A stretch of DNA of 64,000 nt from Candidatus Kuenenia stuttgartensis (lineage in GTDB: Bacteria; Planctomycetota; Planctomycetia; Pirellulales; UBA1268), in assembly GCA_945865325.1 (NCBI GenBank), contig CAMBFA010000003.1:1-64000 (forward strand). The letters run 5' to 3'. The translations under genes were made by a program, and so were the position numbers. Below are positions 26,769-35,395 of this stretch, one piece after another; the stretch's first letter is position 1; each line of letters opens with the position of its first letter. The notes under the pieces are model-generated. The model was not told the origin of the DNA. It ran no database searches and saw only the letters and a list, made by a program, of their open reading frames with translations.

Positions 26769-28165
26769 CGGCCAACCGGCCTTCGCGGCACCTTGCCCGA
26801 TGGGTTCGTGAACAGCTTCCGGGTGAAGTCGAGCACACGAGGCACGCTGTGGGCCTCGAGGGCCGAACGGCACGCCGCCAGCGCCGCGGCCCGGAGATTC
26901 TCCGGCGTGACACCCTCGGGGAGGGGATCGACGGCGACGATCTGCGCGGCGACGATCTCCCCAGTGATCGCACTGGGGAGGCCGTAGGCCCGCGCGTCAG
27001 CGACACCGGGCACGGCGCGGAGAACGTCCTCGACCCTGCGGGGAAAGACCTTGGCCCCGCCGACGAAGATCGTGTCGCTGCGTCGGCCGGAAAATTCGTA
27101 CCGCTCGCCACGGCGCTCGACGAGATCGCCGGTCGCCACCTCGGCCGTGTCGCGCGAGAGCTGGACGAGGAGCTCGCCATCGCGGCGGGTCGACAATTTT
27201 GCCCCGCCCGGCAGGGCCCGGCCGAGCCACTCGGCAGGAAAGCCGGGCAAACCGTCACTCACGCGGAACACCTCGCCCAGCTCGGTGGTGGCGTAGACAT
27301 GCGTCACCCGCGCCGTCGGGAAGAGGGCCCGGGCCTGCTCGAGCAGCTGGCCGTCGGCGGCCTCACCACCGAGGGTGATCCGATCGAGCCTCATCCTGCC
27401 GACGGCATCAGAATCGGCGGAGGCGATCACGCGACGCAGGAGCGTCGGCGTGGCGGGGAGGATCGAGACATCCTCGTCGGCGGCTGCCCGGGCGACGCAG
27501 TCGGGATCGCGTGAGGCCGGCACGATCAGACGTCCACCGGTGAGGATCGCCTGCAGCCAGACCTGGGTCCCGGCCCAGCGGGTGGCGTCGTAGACAAGCA
27601 TCCAGCCGCGCCCATGCCACTGCTCCGCGAGGCGGGCGGCGGCGAGGAGCGAGTCCCACGAGTGCTCGACGAGCTTCGGCGGGCCGCTCGTCCCCGAGGT
27701 CGCCACGACGACCTGTGGCGAGGAGGAGTCGTATTCGCGGCGTGAGCGTCCCTGGGCGGGTGACGAGGGGACGGCCAGATCGTCCCCGCAGACACTCCAA
27801 TCGCGGAGCTCGCCGACGAGATCCCGCGAATCCTCGGCCACCAAGGCAAGCGGGACACGCTGCCTTCCGCAGGCCGCGACGATGGCAACCAGCGCAGCGA
27901 TCTCGCCCGAGCGCGCGATCACGCCGATGGGATGGGCCTCCGCGAGACGGCGTTCTATGGCGGCGACGTCGCTGGCGAGCGTGCCGTACGACACCGCTCG
28001 CCGCCGGTCTGCCCCGAGCCCCGCAGCCGTGACGACGGCCACGCGGTCGGGGTCGGCGGCAGCGACCGACTCGATGGCGGCAGCCAGTCGTGCCGGCGCG
28101 GCAACGTCGGCGACGTCAGGAGCCTGGGCTTGGGCAGAGCGTGGCGGGGAGGCGGAGGATGGCAT
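26765..28165 (-). CDS. AMP-forming acyl-CoA/ACP ligase (ANL superfamily)
   Basis: A 466-residue adenylate-forming enzyme. Core motifs in order: A3 P-loop VVVATSGTSGPPKLVEHSW, the A5-like YATTELGEV, A7 SGRRSDTIFVGGAKVFPRRVED, and the catalytic C-terminal lysine in TNPSGKVPRR. It would activate a carboxylic acid with ATP and load it onto a phosphopantetheine thiol. It is somewhat shorter than the usual 500-550 residues, mainly in the N-terminal domain. The start at 28165 follows from the alignment; the Shine-Dalgarno is weak. A carrier protein lies 59 bp upstream and a FabG-like SDR overlaps downstream, so the likely acceptor is that carrier. Confidence 0.87.
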   Translation of the reverse strand: MPSSASPPRSAQAQAPDVADVAAPARLAAAIESVAAADPDRVAVVTAAGLGADRRRAVSYGTLASDVAAIERRLAEAHPIGVIARSGEIAALVAIVAACGRQRVPLALVAEDSRDLVGELRDWSVCGDDLAVPSSPAQGRSRREYDSSSPQVVVATSGTSGPPKLVEHSWDSLLAAARLAEQWHGRGWMLVYDATRWAGTQVWLQAILTGGRLIVPASRDPDCVARAAADEDVSILPATPTLLRRVIASADSDAVGRMRLDRITLGGEAADGQLLEQARALFPTARVTHVYATTELGEVFRVSDGLPGFPAEWLGRALPGGAKLSTRRDGELLVQLSRDTAEVATGDLVERRGERYEFSGRRSDTIFVGGAKVFPRRVEDVLRAVPGVADARAYGLPSAITGEIVAAQIVAVDPLPEGVTPENLRAAALAACRSALEAHSVPRVLDFTRKLFTNPSGKVPRRPVGR

Positions 28166-28224
28166 GATCGTGGCTGGGGTTCGGGGTGGACGAAGGCACG
28201 ACGGTCGGGACATGGAGATCGAGG

Positions 28225-28515
28225 CTAGGAACGGGCCGCGAGGGTGGCCGCATAGAGCGCGACGAGGTGGTCGAAAGTGCGAATCGGCGGGCGGGGGGCA
28301 GAGCCTCTCGCATCGCGGAAGGGATCGACGCCGAGCGAACGCTCCAGGAGCACGATGATCTGCGCCAGATCGAGCGAATCGAGTCCGAGGTCGCTGCCGA
28401 GGAGGGCTGAGCCGGGCGTCTCGCGCGGCGGGCGGGCGGTATCTCGGTAGACCGCCAGGATCGCCTCGCGCACCTCGGCGGCGATGTCGCGCGTGGCGCC
28501 GTCGATGGACGTCAT
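28225..28515 (-). CDS. Acyl carrier protein
   Basis: A 96-residue carrier protein. The phosphopantetheine attachment site is Ser47 in SDLGLDSLDLAQIIVLLE, followed by the helix IIVLLERSLGVDPF, both characteristic of ACP. It starts at 28515 with its ATG overlapping the stop of the phosphoglycosyl transferase gene (ATGA), so it is translated with the glycan operon. This is not the fatty-acid-synthesis context: no fabD, fabF or fabH is nearby. The dedicated ligase and SDR are the next two genes. Inferred role: holding the acyl group for amino-sugar acylation. Confidence 0.9.
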   Translation of the reverse strand: MTSIDGATRDIAAEVREAILAVYRDTARPPRETPGSALLGSDLGLDSLDLAQIIVLLERSLGVDPFRDARGSAPRPPIRTFDHLVALYAATLAARS

Positions 28516-29189
28516 GCTTCGAACTCCTTCATGGTCACCGACCCCGCCCCCGAGATCCCCCGTCCGGTCAGCCCCTGCCAGGCCACGACTCCGCCAGTGG
28601 CAACGAAGATGCCGATATCTACCACCGGAGCGTACCAGCGGGAGAGGATCTCGACGTATCGGACGTCCAACTCGAGCCGGGCCGGCCAATCAAGGCCATT
28701 CCGGCCCCGAACCTGGGCCAGCCCCGTCAATCCCGGACGAACCTCGAGACGGCGGCGTTGCCTGGAATTGTACCTGCCGACGTAGCGCAGCGGGAGCGGT
28801 CGCGGGCCGATCAGGCTCATGTCGCCGGTCAGGACACTCACCAACTGGGGCAGCTCATCGAGGCTCGTTCGCCGGAGAAAGCGGCCGAATGCCCCCAACC
28901 TTTCCCCGTCGGCGAGCAGTTGACCGTCCCGGCCGACCGCCTCGGACATCGAACGGAACTTCCCGATCACGATCGGCACTCCACCCCGTCCGGCCCGCCT
29001 GTCAGAGTAGAAAGCCGGGTATCCGAGGACCGCCACGACCGCCGCCCATGTCCCCAACAACACCGGCAACAGCAGCGCCAGGAGCGCGGCGGCGACGACC
29101 GTGTCGATGCCCCGCTTGACGAAGCGCGCATAGAACCCCCTGGGCCCGACAGGCCACTCACCGACGGTCGCCGGCGAAGAGTTGAACAA
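28512..29189 (-). CDS. Polyprenyl-phosphate glycosyl-1-phosphate transferase (PglC/WcaJ-type)
   Basis: This small monotopic phosphoglycosyl transferase has 225 residues. One N-terminal hydrophobic re-entrant helix (RGIDTVVAAALLALLLPVLLG) precedes the catalytic domain: IGKFRSMSE, LRRTSLDELPQLVSVLTGDMSLIGPRPLPLRY and VRPGLTGLAQVRGRNGLDWPARLELDVRYVE. These are the Bac_transf family motifs, with the essential DE pair in SLDELPQL. It transfers a sugar-1-phosphate from UDP-sugar to undecaprenyl phosphate, starting glycan assembly. The length matches PglC rather than the longer WbaP/WcaJ. The frame opens with TTG at 29189, preceded by GGAGG; no ATG is available nearby. Confidence 0.92.
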   Translation of the reverse strand: MFNSSPATVGEWPVGPRGFYARFVKRGIDTVVAAALLALLLPVLLGTWAAVVAVLGYPAFYSDRRAGRGGVPIVIGKFRSMSEAVGRDGQLLADGERLGAFGRFLRRTSLDELPQLVSVLTGDMSLIGPRPLPLRYVGRYNSRQRRRLEVRPGLTGLAQVRGRNGLDWPARLELDVRYVEILSRWYAPVVDIGIFVATGGVVAWQGLTGRGISGAGSVTMKEFEA

Positions 29190-29262
29190 CGCTCCGTTCC
29201 TCCCTGATCCGTTGGTGATGGTCCGATTCTCTGGGGGCCGATGGCCCCGAGACCCCGGGCTG

Positions 29263-30468
29263 TCAGTCGCGCCGTTGGCAGGCGGCGATCATCCCGCAGA
29301 CCTCGCCGATCACCGCCGCATCGACATGCGGGCCGATGGGGAGGGACAGACTCCGCGCCGAGAGACTGTCGGTGACGGGCAAGTCGGCCCGCCCGTCGTG
29401 GAACCGCCGGAACGCCACCTGACGGTGACAAGGGGGATCGTAATACGTCCGCGTCTCGATGCCGCGACCGGCCAGCGCCCTGCGGAGGTCGTCCCGCGTG
29501 GCACCGAACCGATCGGGATTGACGGTGATGGAGAAATCCTTGTGGCTCGAGACGTCGCCGGGACCGACAACAACCAATCCGATGCCGGCGATTCCATCGA
29601 GCGCCGCCGTATAGGCCGCGGCGACCATCCGCCTGTGGGCCGCCACCTCGTCCAGCCGGTCGAGCCCCAACCACGCCGTCGCGGCACACATCTCGGGCAT
29701 GCGACCGTTGCAGCCCGAAAACTGGGCGTCGTAGGAGCCGTCGTTGCCGTATTCGCGCCCCACCCGGATCAGCGTGGCCAGACAATCGCAGTCGGTGGCC
29801 ACGATCCCACCTTCACCGGCGACGAGGAGTTTGGTCGGGGAGAGGCTGAAGACCTGCGCGGTTGCCCCTCCACCGAGGGGACTCCCCGCCTGAAACGCTC
29901 CGAACCCATGGGCGGCGTCGATGACTAGCGGCAAGCCGTGTTTTGCGGCCACCTGACGGAGCCCGGCAACGTCACAGGGATTGCCGAAATTGTGGCAGGC
30001 CGAGAGTGCTACGGTTCGTGGCGTGATCGCCGCCGCCACCGCCTCCGGCCGGGCGTTGGTCGACGCCGGATCGACATCGACAAACACCGGGCGGAGGCCG
30101 TTCCAAACAACCGCCGCCGGCGCTGCCAGGAAGGTGAAGCTCGGCATCACGACCTCGCCGCCGGCTCCGCCGCCACCCGACAGTACCGTCGCTGTGGCGC
30201 AGTCGACCGCGGCCGCGGCCCGGCACCCCGTCAGCTTGAGCTCCGCCAGCGCCCGGTAGACGAGCATCAGGCCGGTGGTGCAACTACTGACGCCGATGGC
30301 ATGCCTGACGCCGAGATGCGTTGCCGCAGCGGCCTCGAGACGCTCGAGGTACGGGCCCTTCGTCAACCGGCCCGACCGCCAGATCGCCTCGAGATGCGGC
30401 CGGATCTCCTCCGCCGCTGGAAGGGCCGGACGCACGAACGGGACTCGAACCGGACCTTCAGCCGCCAC
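29263..30468 (-). CDS. DegT/DnrJ/EryC1 PLP aminotransferase (PglE-like)
   Basis: A 401-residue sugar aminotransferase of the DegT family. The features visible are SGRLTKGPYLERLE near the N-terminus, GVSSCTTGLMLVYRAL, MPSFTFLAAPAAVVWNGLRPVFVDVD, the acidic DAAHGFG that contacts PLP nitrogen, and the PLP lysine in SLSPTKLLVAGEGG. It converts a 4-keto-6-deoxy nucleotide sugar to the 4-amino sugar using glutamate. The start is the GTG at 30468 with AAAGG about 8 nt upstream. The longer frame from 30588 would overlap the dehydratase by 130 bp, whereas this start overlaps it by 11 bp. Dehydratase then aminotransferase is the PglF-PglE order. Confidence 0.9.
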   Translation of the reverse strand: MAAEGPVRVPFVRPALPAAEEIRPHLEAIWRSGRLTKGPYLERLEAAAATHLGVRHAIGVSSCTTGLMLVYRALAELKLTGCRAAAAVDCATATVLSGGGGAGGEVVMPSFTFLAAPAAVVWNGLRPVFVDVDPASTNARPEAVAAAITPRTVALSACHNFGNPCDVAGLRQVAAKHGLPLVIDAAHGFGAFQAGSPLGGGATAQVFSLSPTKLLVAGEGGIVATDCDCLATLIRVGREYGNDGSYDAQFSGCNGRMPEMCAATAWLGLDRLDEVAAHRRMVAAAYTAALDGIAGIGLVVVGPGDVSSHKDFSITVNPDRFGATRDDLRRALAGRGIETRTYYDPPCHRQVAFRRFHDGRADLPVTDSLSARSLSLPIGPHVDAAVIGEVCGMIAACQRRD

Positions 30469-32473
30469 GGGCAGGCCTTTCTGTGATGTCTCCGGAGAGT
30501 CGGTCGCCGGGAACTGCCCCGCCGGTGCCCCGGGGCCGGGGCGGCATCGCTGGCCTGTATTCGGGGACGATCCGCTGAAGGGATTCACGGATCACGTCCG
30601 GGGGTTCGCCGGGGAGCGCGTGGAGCCGGTCGAATTGGTCTTCAATCTCCTCTAGGACCGCCTTCGGCCCGAAGACATAGCATACCTTGGGATGTAATGT
30701 CTGCACCCTCTGCTCCTCCGCGGAGATCAGCTCCTCGGCGAGCTTCTCCCCCGGCTGGAGTCCGGTGAACTCGATTCCGATCTCCTCCTCGTCGCAGCCG
30801 GAAAGGGAGATCATGTCGCGGGCGAGGTCGACGATCTTCACCGCGGGCCCCATGTCGAGAAGGAAGATCTCCCCCCCCTTCCCGATTGCGGTGGCCTGGA
30901 TCACGAGTTGCGCGGCCTCGGGGATCGTCATGAAGAACCGCTCGACGTCGGGATCGGTGACGGTGACCGGGCCGCCCCGGAGGATCTGCTCTTGGAACTT
31001 CGGCACCACGCTGCCGTTGCTCCCGAGGACGTTGCCGAAACGGACGACGACGAACGTCGTCCGCGCCGTGGCCGCGAACGCCTGGACATACCGCTCGGCG
31101 AGGAGTTTCGAGCATCCCATCACGCTCGACGGCTTCACCGCCTTGTCGGTGGAGATGGCAACGAAACGCCCGACGGCGTACTCCTCGGCCAGACGCACGA
31201 GCAACCGGGTGCCGAAACAGTTGTTCGTGATCGCTTCCCCGGGGTTCTGTTCGAGCATCGCGACATGCTTGTGGGCCGCCGCGTGGAACACCACTTCGGG
31301 GCGCTCGGTGTCGAACACATTCCTGATCCGCGATTCGTCGAGGATGTCGGCAAGAACGAACGCCATCGGCACCCCCGTCCGCAGCGATACCAGGCCGTTC
31401 TCCGCGTCGAACAGGGCGTTCTCGGCACGCTCGACGACGACGAGCCGGCGCGGACGGTAACGGAGCACCTGTCGGCAGATCTCCGACCCGATCGACCCCC
31501 CCCCTCCGGTGACGAGGACCACGCGATCGCGGACGATACCCTCGATCGCCGAATCGTCGAGAACGACCGGTTCCCGGCGGAGGAGATCGCGGATCTCGAC
31601 CGGCCGGAGCACGTTCGGGGAGGCGACGACCCCTCCCGAGGCGAGCAGTTCGCCCATCGATGGGATCACCTTCACGTTCACACCGAACTCGGCGGCATCG
31701 CTCAGAAGCCGGCGGAACGCCGACCTCGGGAGCTCCCCGGCCGTGACGAGGATTTCGTCGACCGGGCGCTGCCGCAACACCTTTCTCGCGTCATCGACGC
31801 GGCCGAGCACGCGGAGCCCGGCGATCCTCGAACCGCCGAGAAGGATGTTGTCGTCAAGAAAGCCGACGACGATGTACGACGGCGCGTGGTGTGCCGCGAG
31901 ATTCCGCGCGAGGATCTCGCCGGTCTCCGTGGCGCCGACGATCAGAGCCGAACGGACGTCGCCGCTGGTGATCCATGGTCTGAACACCTCCCGGATCGTC
32001 CGCGGCAGCGCACGGAGGCCGCCGATGAGAAGCATGGTCGCCGCCCAATCGATCACCATCACGCTCCGGGAGAGCCTCTGCCCAAGTCCAGGGAGCACTC
32101 CGACGGCCTCCCGGACGACGTCGACCGCGACCAGCGTCAGGGTGGCCAGGGTCGTGGTGAAGGCGAGCCGGCCGAGATCGGCGAACGACAGCCTGCCGAA
32201 CCGCCAGCGGAATTGATCGTGGAGGAGGAACACGATCGTCTTCACGACGACGACCCAGACAACCGTGGCACGAAACATCGCCACCATCGGGGCATCGGGC
32301 TGGAAGTCCCAACGGGTCAGCAAGGAGGCGAACCAGGCAGCGAGAAACAGCCCGATGTGGACCAGCAGCATCGACACCGTTCCCCCGCGGAGACCGACAA
32401 TGCCCGATCGCAGCCCCCCGCCACGGGGACGGAGGGGGGCAGGGGGGCGGGGATGGGCGGAGGCGGACGTCAT
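30458..32473 (-). CDS. Membrane UDP-sugar 4,6-dehydratase (PglF/FlaA1/CapD family), copy 1
   Basis: About 671 residues. Four N-terminal transmembrane helices (MLLVHIGLFLAAWFASLLTRW, TVVWVVVVKTIVFLLH and others) precede a first nucleotide-binding fold (SALIVGATETGEILARNLAA). The catalytic extended SDR domain follows with VVLVTGGGGSIGSEICRQVL, HAAAHKHVAMLE and ISTDKAVKPSSVMGCSK. This is the PglF/WbpM family, which makes the 4-keto-6-deoxy intermediate for amino-sugar synthesis at the inner membrane. It heads the minus-strand amino-sugar operon and is divergent from the export lipoprotein gene. The ATG at 32473 is preferred over one 24 bp upstream. A paralogue lies at 48189-50153. Confidence 0.92.
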   Translation of the reverse strand: MTSASAHPRPPAPLRPRGGGLRSGIVGLRGGTVSMLLVHIGLFLAAWFASLLTRWDFQPDAPMVAMFRATVVWVVVVKTIVFLLHDQFRWRFGRLSFADLGRLAFTTTLATLTLVAVDVVREAVGVLPGLGQRLSRSVMVIDWAATMLLIGGLRALPRTIREVFRPWITSGDVRSALIVGATETGEILARNLAAHHAPSYIVVGFLDDNILLGGSRIAGLRVLGRVDDARKVLRQRPVDEILVTAGELPRSAFRRLLSDAAEFGVNVKVIPSMGELLASGGVVASPNVLRPVEIRDLLRREPVVLDDSAIEGIVRDRVVLVTGGGGSIGSEICRQVLRYRPRRLVVVERAENALFDAENGLVSLRTGVPMAFVLADILDESRIRNVFDTERPEVVFHAAAHKHVAMLEQNPGEAITNNCFGTRLLVRLAEEYAVGRFVAISTDKAVKPSSVMGCSKLLAERYVQAFAATARTTFVVVRFGNVLGSNGSVVPKFQEQILRGGPVTVTDPDVERFFMTIPEAAQLVIQATAIGKGGEIFLLDMGPAVKIVDLARDMISLSGCDEEEIGIEFTGLQPGEKLAEELISAEEQRVQTLHPKVCYVFGPKAVLEEIEDQFDRLHALPGEPPDVIRESLQRIVPEYRPAMPPRPRGTGGAVPGDRLSGDITERPARGG

Positions 32474-32648
32474 GGGAAGCCAGGGAGGCTGCGGCATCCG
32501 GCGGGGCGATCCCTGCCATGGCTACAAAAGGTAGGGGGAGTTCCGCCGGGACACAATGAATGGGATGGCAGGAGCGGAAGGGGAGGCCTACGGCCGTCTT
32601 CCCGGCAAGGACACCGGCCCCGCCACCCCCCGGCATGAGGCGGAAAAA

Positions 32649-32673
32649 CCGGCAGAATCGGCAAAGTCTGCCA
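32649..32673 (+). promoter_or_regulatory. Candidate regulatory motif CCGGCAGAATCGGCAAAG upstream of the Wza-like gene
   Basis: In the 258-bp divergent region, 58 nt before the ATG at 32732, lies a 25-nt stretch beginning CCGGCAGAATCGGCAAAG. It matches 20 of 25 positions with a minus-strand stretch at 43404-43380, upstream of the CHAT-like gene. It includes the dyad GGCAAAGTCTGCC (32660-32672). Function is unknown; a shared promoter or operator element is the inference. Confidence 0.35.
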
Positions 32674-32731
32674 TGCCATGGTGCCGATACATCCGATAGC
32701 GCCGATTTTAACGGCCGGCAAGGAGTGAGGC

Positions 32732-34135
32732 ATGACCCGAGATCGCCAGCGAACCATCCCCGTCGCCGTGGGATGCCTGCAGACCTTCCTCCCCGACCAT
32801 GGCGGAGTGGTGCGCCTCATGGTGGCGGCCCTGCTGCTCCTGACGAGCGTTGGCTGCAATATCTACGGCCGCCCCCAGCGGACGGCGTCTCACGAGGCCA
32901 CTCTGGCTGCCAATTGCGATGGCGATCCTGCCAAGATGCCCGCGAAGGAACTGGCGAAGGTGTCGCTCCCCCCGTACGTCATCGAGCCGCCGGACATCCT
33001 CCTCATCGACGCGCTGCGGATCGTGCCGAAGCCGCCGTTCCGGATCCAGTCGTTCGATTCGCTCCAGGTGATCGTCGAGGGAACCCTCCTCGAACAACCG
33101 ATCAACGGGATCTACGTCGTCGAACCGGGCGGCCTCCTTGACCTCGGCCCCTCCTACGGGAAGGTTGCCGTCGGCGGCAAATCGCTCGACGAGGCCCAGG
33201 ATGCTGTTTTCCGCCACCTCAAGCGCGTGCTGCGGGAGCCGCAGGTCTCGCTCACGCTCGCCCAAGCCGCGGGGCAGCAGCAGGTGACCGGAGAGCATCT
33301 TGTCGGCCCGGACGGCACGGTCAATCTCGGCACCTACGGGAGCGTCTACGTCACCGGGATGACGCTCGCGGAGGCGAAGGAGGTGATCGAGGCTCAACTC
33401 GACAAGTTCCTCGACGCGCCGCTGGTGAGTGTTGACGTCTTTAGCTACAACTCGAAGGTCTATTACGTGATCACAGAGGGGGCGGGGCAGGGGGACAATG
33501 TCGCCAAGTTTCCCGTCACCGGCAACGAGACCGTTCTCGATGCCATCGCCGAGATCAACGGGCTTTCGAAGCTCTCGAGCAAGGAGATCTGGATCGCCCG
33601 GCCGGCCCCGTCAGGGATCGGCTGTGATCAGGTTCTGCCGGTCGACATCGACGCGATCATGAGGGGGGGCGCCACGGCGACCAACTACCAACTCCTCCCC
33701 GGCGACCGCGTGTTCATCGCACAGGATCCGTGGATCGCCTTCAACACCATCATCGAGAAGGTCACCGCACCGTTTGAGCAGATCATGGGGTCAACGCTCC
33801 TCGGTGCCCAGACGGTCTATACGTTCCAGCGTGGTGCCGGCTTCGGCATCGGCGCCGGTGGTGTCTGCTGGGTTGCCCGCGAGGTGTATGGCGAGGAAAA
33901 CCCCAACTGGCTGCTTTTCCGGGCCTGGTTGCTGACCGAAGCCCCCATCTGGCTGCGTGACACCTACGCCACCCACGGTGAGGCCTTCGCCGCCTGGATC
34001 CATGACAAGCCGGTGGCGAAACTGGCCGTGCGGACGGTCATGGACACCATCCTCGCCTTCCGTGGAGCCGAACTTGCGGAACGCTGGGGGATCGACACAG
34101 CGGTGGCTGTTCCCCACGCCGAGTTCCCGCGCTGA
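32732..34135 (+). CDS. Polysaccharide export lipoprotein (Wza-like, SLBB)
   Basis: A 467-residue outer-membrane export protein. The N-terminus has a hydrophobic stretch with a lipobox, LLLLTSVGC (Cys42), followed by the poly_export domain (PYVIEPPDILLIDALRIV, YVVEPGGLLDLGPSYGKVAVGGKSLDEAQDAV). SLBB repeats come next (GEHLVGPDGTVNLGTYGSVYVTGMTLAEAKEVI) and a tail of unknown function ends near EAFAAWIHDKP. The start at 32732 is fixed by AAGGAGTGAGG just upstream, although it leaves about 28 residues before the hydrophobic segment, unusually long for a lipoprotein signal. Wza-type proteins form the periplasm-spanning channel for capsule or exopolysaccharide. No Wzc-type kinase/co-polymerase is in the window. 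Confidence 0.87.
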   Translation: MTRDRQRTIPVAVGCLQTFLPDHGGVVRLMVAALLLLTSVGCNIYGRPQRTASHEATLAANCDGDPAKMPAKELAKVSLPPYVIEPPDILLIDALRIVPKPPFRIQSFDSLQVIVEGTLLEQPINGIYVVEPGGLLDLGPSYGKVAVGGKSLDEAQDAVFRHLKRVLREPQVSLTLAQAAGQQQVTGEHLVGPDGTVNLGTYGSVYVTGMTLAEAKEVIEAQLDKFLDAPLVSVDVFSYNSKVYYVITEGAGQGDNVAKFPVTGNETVLDAIAEINGLSKLSSKEIWIARPAPSGIGCDQVLPVDIDAIMRGGATATNYQLLPGDRVFIAQDPWIAFNTIIEKVTAPFEQIMGSTLLGAQTVYTFQRGAGFGIGAGGVCWVAREVYGEENPNWLLFRAWLLTEAPIWLRDTYATHGEAFAAWIHDKPVAKLAVRTVMDTILAFRGAELAERWGIDTAVAVPHAEFPR

Positions 34136-34240
34136 AACGCCCCGTTTCGCCGAGCCTGGCTCCCGAGACCGTGCAATCGTCGGTGCCAGGCGTAGAATAG
34201 ATTCACCGTTTGCATCCCCACCTGCCCGGAGATTGCTTCC

Positions 34241-34657
34241 ATGCTCCACCGCAAGACGTTTTCGATGGCCTGGCGGATCGCGTTGCCCGTGACGGCGGTG
34301 CTTCTGGTCGGCACGTTCGCGTCGACCGCCGCGGCCCAACAGGGACGGTTGCCGTTCGCCGATTATTCCGGGCGGAGGGGTATGAGCCCCTACACCGCAC
34401 TCGGATTCCAGGGGGACAATCCCAATACCGGCGGAACGCTCGGAGCCCTGCAAAACCTCGTCCGGCCGCAGCAACTCCAAGCCTCCCAGGTCCAGCAGCA
34501 GGTGAGCCTCGGAAGGCAGCTCAATGGCGTCCAGGGGCAGGTCCGCTCGATACAACGCGGTGGTGGTAGCAGCGGTCAAAATTACAACACGATCCGGTCC
34601 ACCGGCCACAGTGCGACGTTTCAGAACACCTCCCATTTCTATCCCAGCAATCGTTGA
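34241..34657 (+). CDS. Small secreted protein, unknown
   Basis: A 138-residue protein with a signal peptide (IALPVTAVLLVGTFASTAAA, cleavage before QQG) and a mature part rich in Gln, Gly, Ser and Asn (LQASQVQQQVSLGRQLNGVQGQVRSI, GGGSSGQNYN). I do not recognise a domain. The ATG at 34241 has GGAG about 10 nt upstream. It lies 105 bp downstream of the Wza-like gene on the same strand, and its stop codon overlaps the TTG of the next gene, so it probably belongs to the export transcript. A role in matrix or surface glycan anchoring is possible but unsupported. Confidence 0.72.
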   Translation: MLHRKTFSMAWRIALPVTAVLLVGTFASTAAAQQGRLPFADYSGRRGMSPYTALGFQGDNPNTGGTLGALQNLVRPQQLQASQVQQQVSLGRQLNGVQGQVRSIQRGGGSSGQNYNTIRSTGHSATFQNTSHFYPSNR

Positions 34658-35385
34658 AACGCTCCTCCGCCTTCTGGCGGTTCGCGCTTGCCATGCTCGG
34701 CACGACCGTGTGGCTGCCCTCCCCAGATGCCTCCAGCCGGCCCGGAGCCCAGGCCGCCCCGCCTTCGATCGAAGACGGGGGGAGTGAGCCGCGCCCGGAG
34801 CGGCCGCGAATGCAGACACTGGCCCCGTCGCTGCGCAGCGGGGCGGTCCCGTCGCAGCGCGCCCTTGTCGATGCCCGGTCGGAGTTCCGACAGCGCTACG
34901 GGAATCCGGCGGCGCGGGTGCGGACCTCCTCCGCCACGCTCCTGCTGGCCGAGGCGCTGATGGCGGAGGCAGCCGGTGAATCCGACCCGGCGGTGAAGTG
35001 GGTGATCCTCGAGGAGGCCAGGAAACTGGCCATCTCCGCGGGCAGCCCTCTCGTTGTCGGGCGGTCGGTGCGGGTCGCGTCGGCTGAGTTTGACTTCGAC
35101 GCCTTGGCCGTCGAATACCGCTCGCTCCTCGAGATCCCGCTGCGGGCCATCGATCCCGGGCGCGCGGCCGACCTCGCCAACGCAGCCGCGGGTGTGGCGA
35201 CGCGAGCCGAGGTCGACCACCGCTACGACGTGGCGATCCTGGCCCAAGGCCTGACGATCCGCGCCTGGCAGCGGGCCGGCAACATCCCTGCCGCTCGGGC
35301 GGCCTCCCTCCGGCTGGAGTCGCTCGAACGGCTGGCGAAATCGTCCCCCCGCCGGTCGCCCGGCGAAGCGGAGCCGGGGCGTTGA
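34654..35385 (+). CDS. Secreted helical protein of unknown function, TTG start
   Basis: The 243-residue protein begins at a TTG that overlaps the preceding stop (TTGA). An N-terminal hydrophobic segment (FWRFALAMLGTTVWLP) looks like a signal peptide. The mature part is helical, with TLLLAEALMAEAAGESDPAVKWVILEEARKLAI and FDFDALAVEYRSLLEIP resembling a TPR-like family seen in planctomycetes whose function I do not know. Translational coupling with the 138-residue secreted protein suggests the two act together. It converges with the TPR gene 10 bp downstream. An internal ATG at codon 14 is the other possible start and would truncate the signal segment. Confidence 0.65.
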   Translation: MKRSSAFWRFALAMLGTTVWLPSPDASSRPGAQAAPPSIEDGGSEPRPERPRMQTLAPSLRSGAVPSQRALVDARSEFRQRYGNPAARVRTSSATLLLAEALMAEAAGESDPAVKWVILEEARKLAISAGSPLVVGRSVRVASAEFDFDALAVEYRSLLEIPLRAIDPGRAADLANAAAGVATRAEVDHRYDVAILAQGLTIRAWQRAGNIPAARAASLRLESLERLAKSSPRRSPGEAEPGR

Positions 35386-35395
35386 GCAACCCAGG

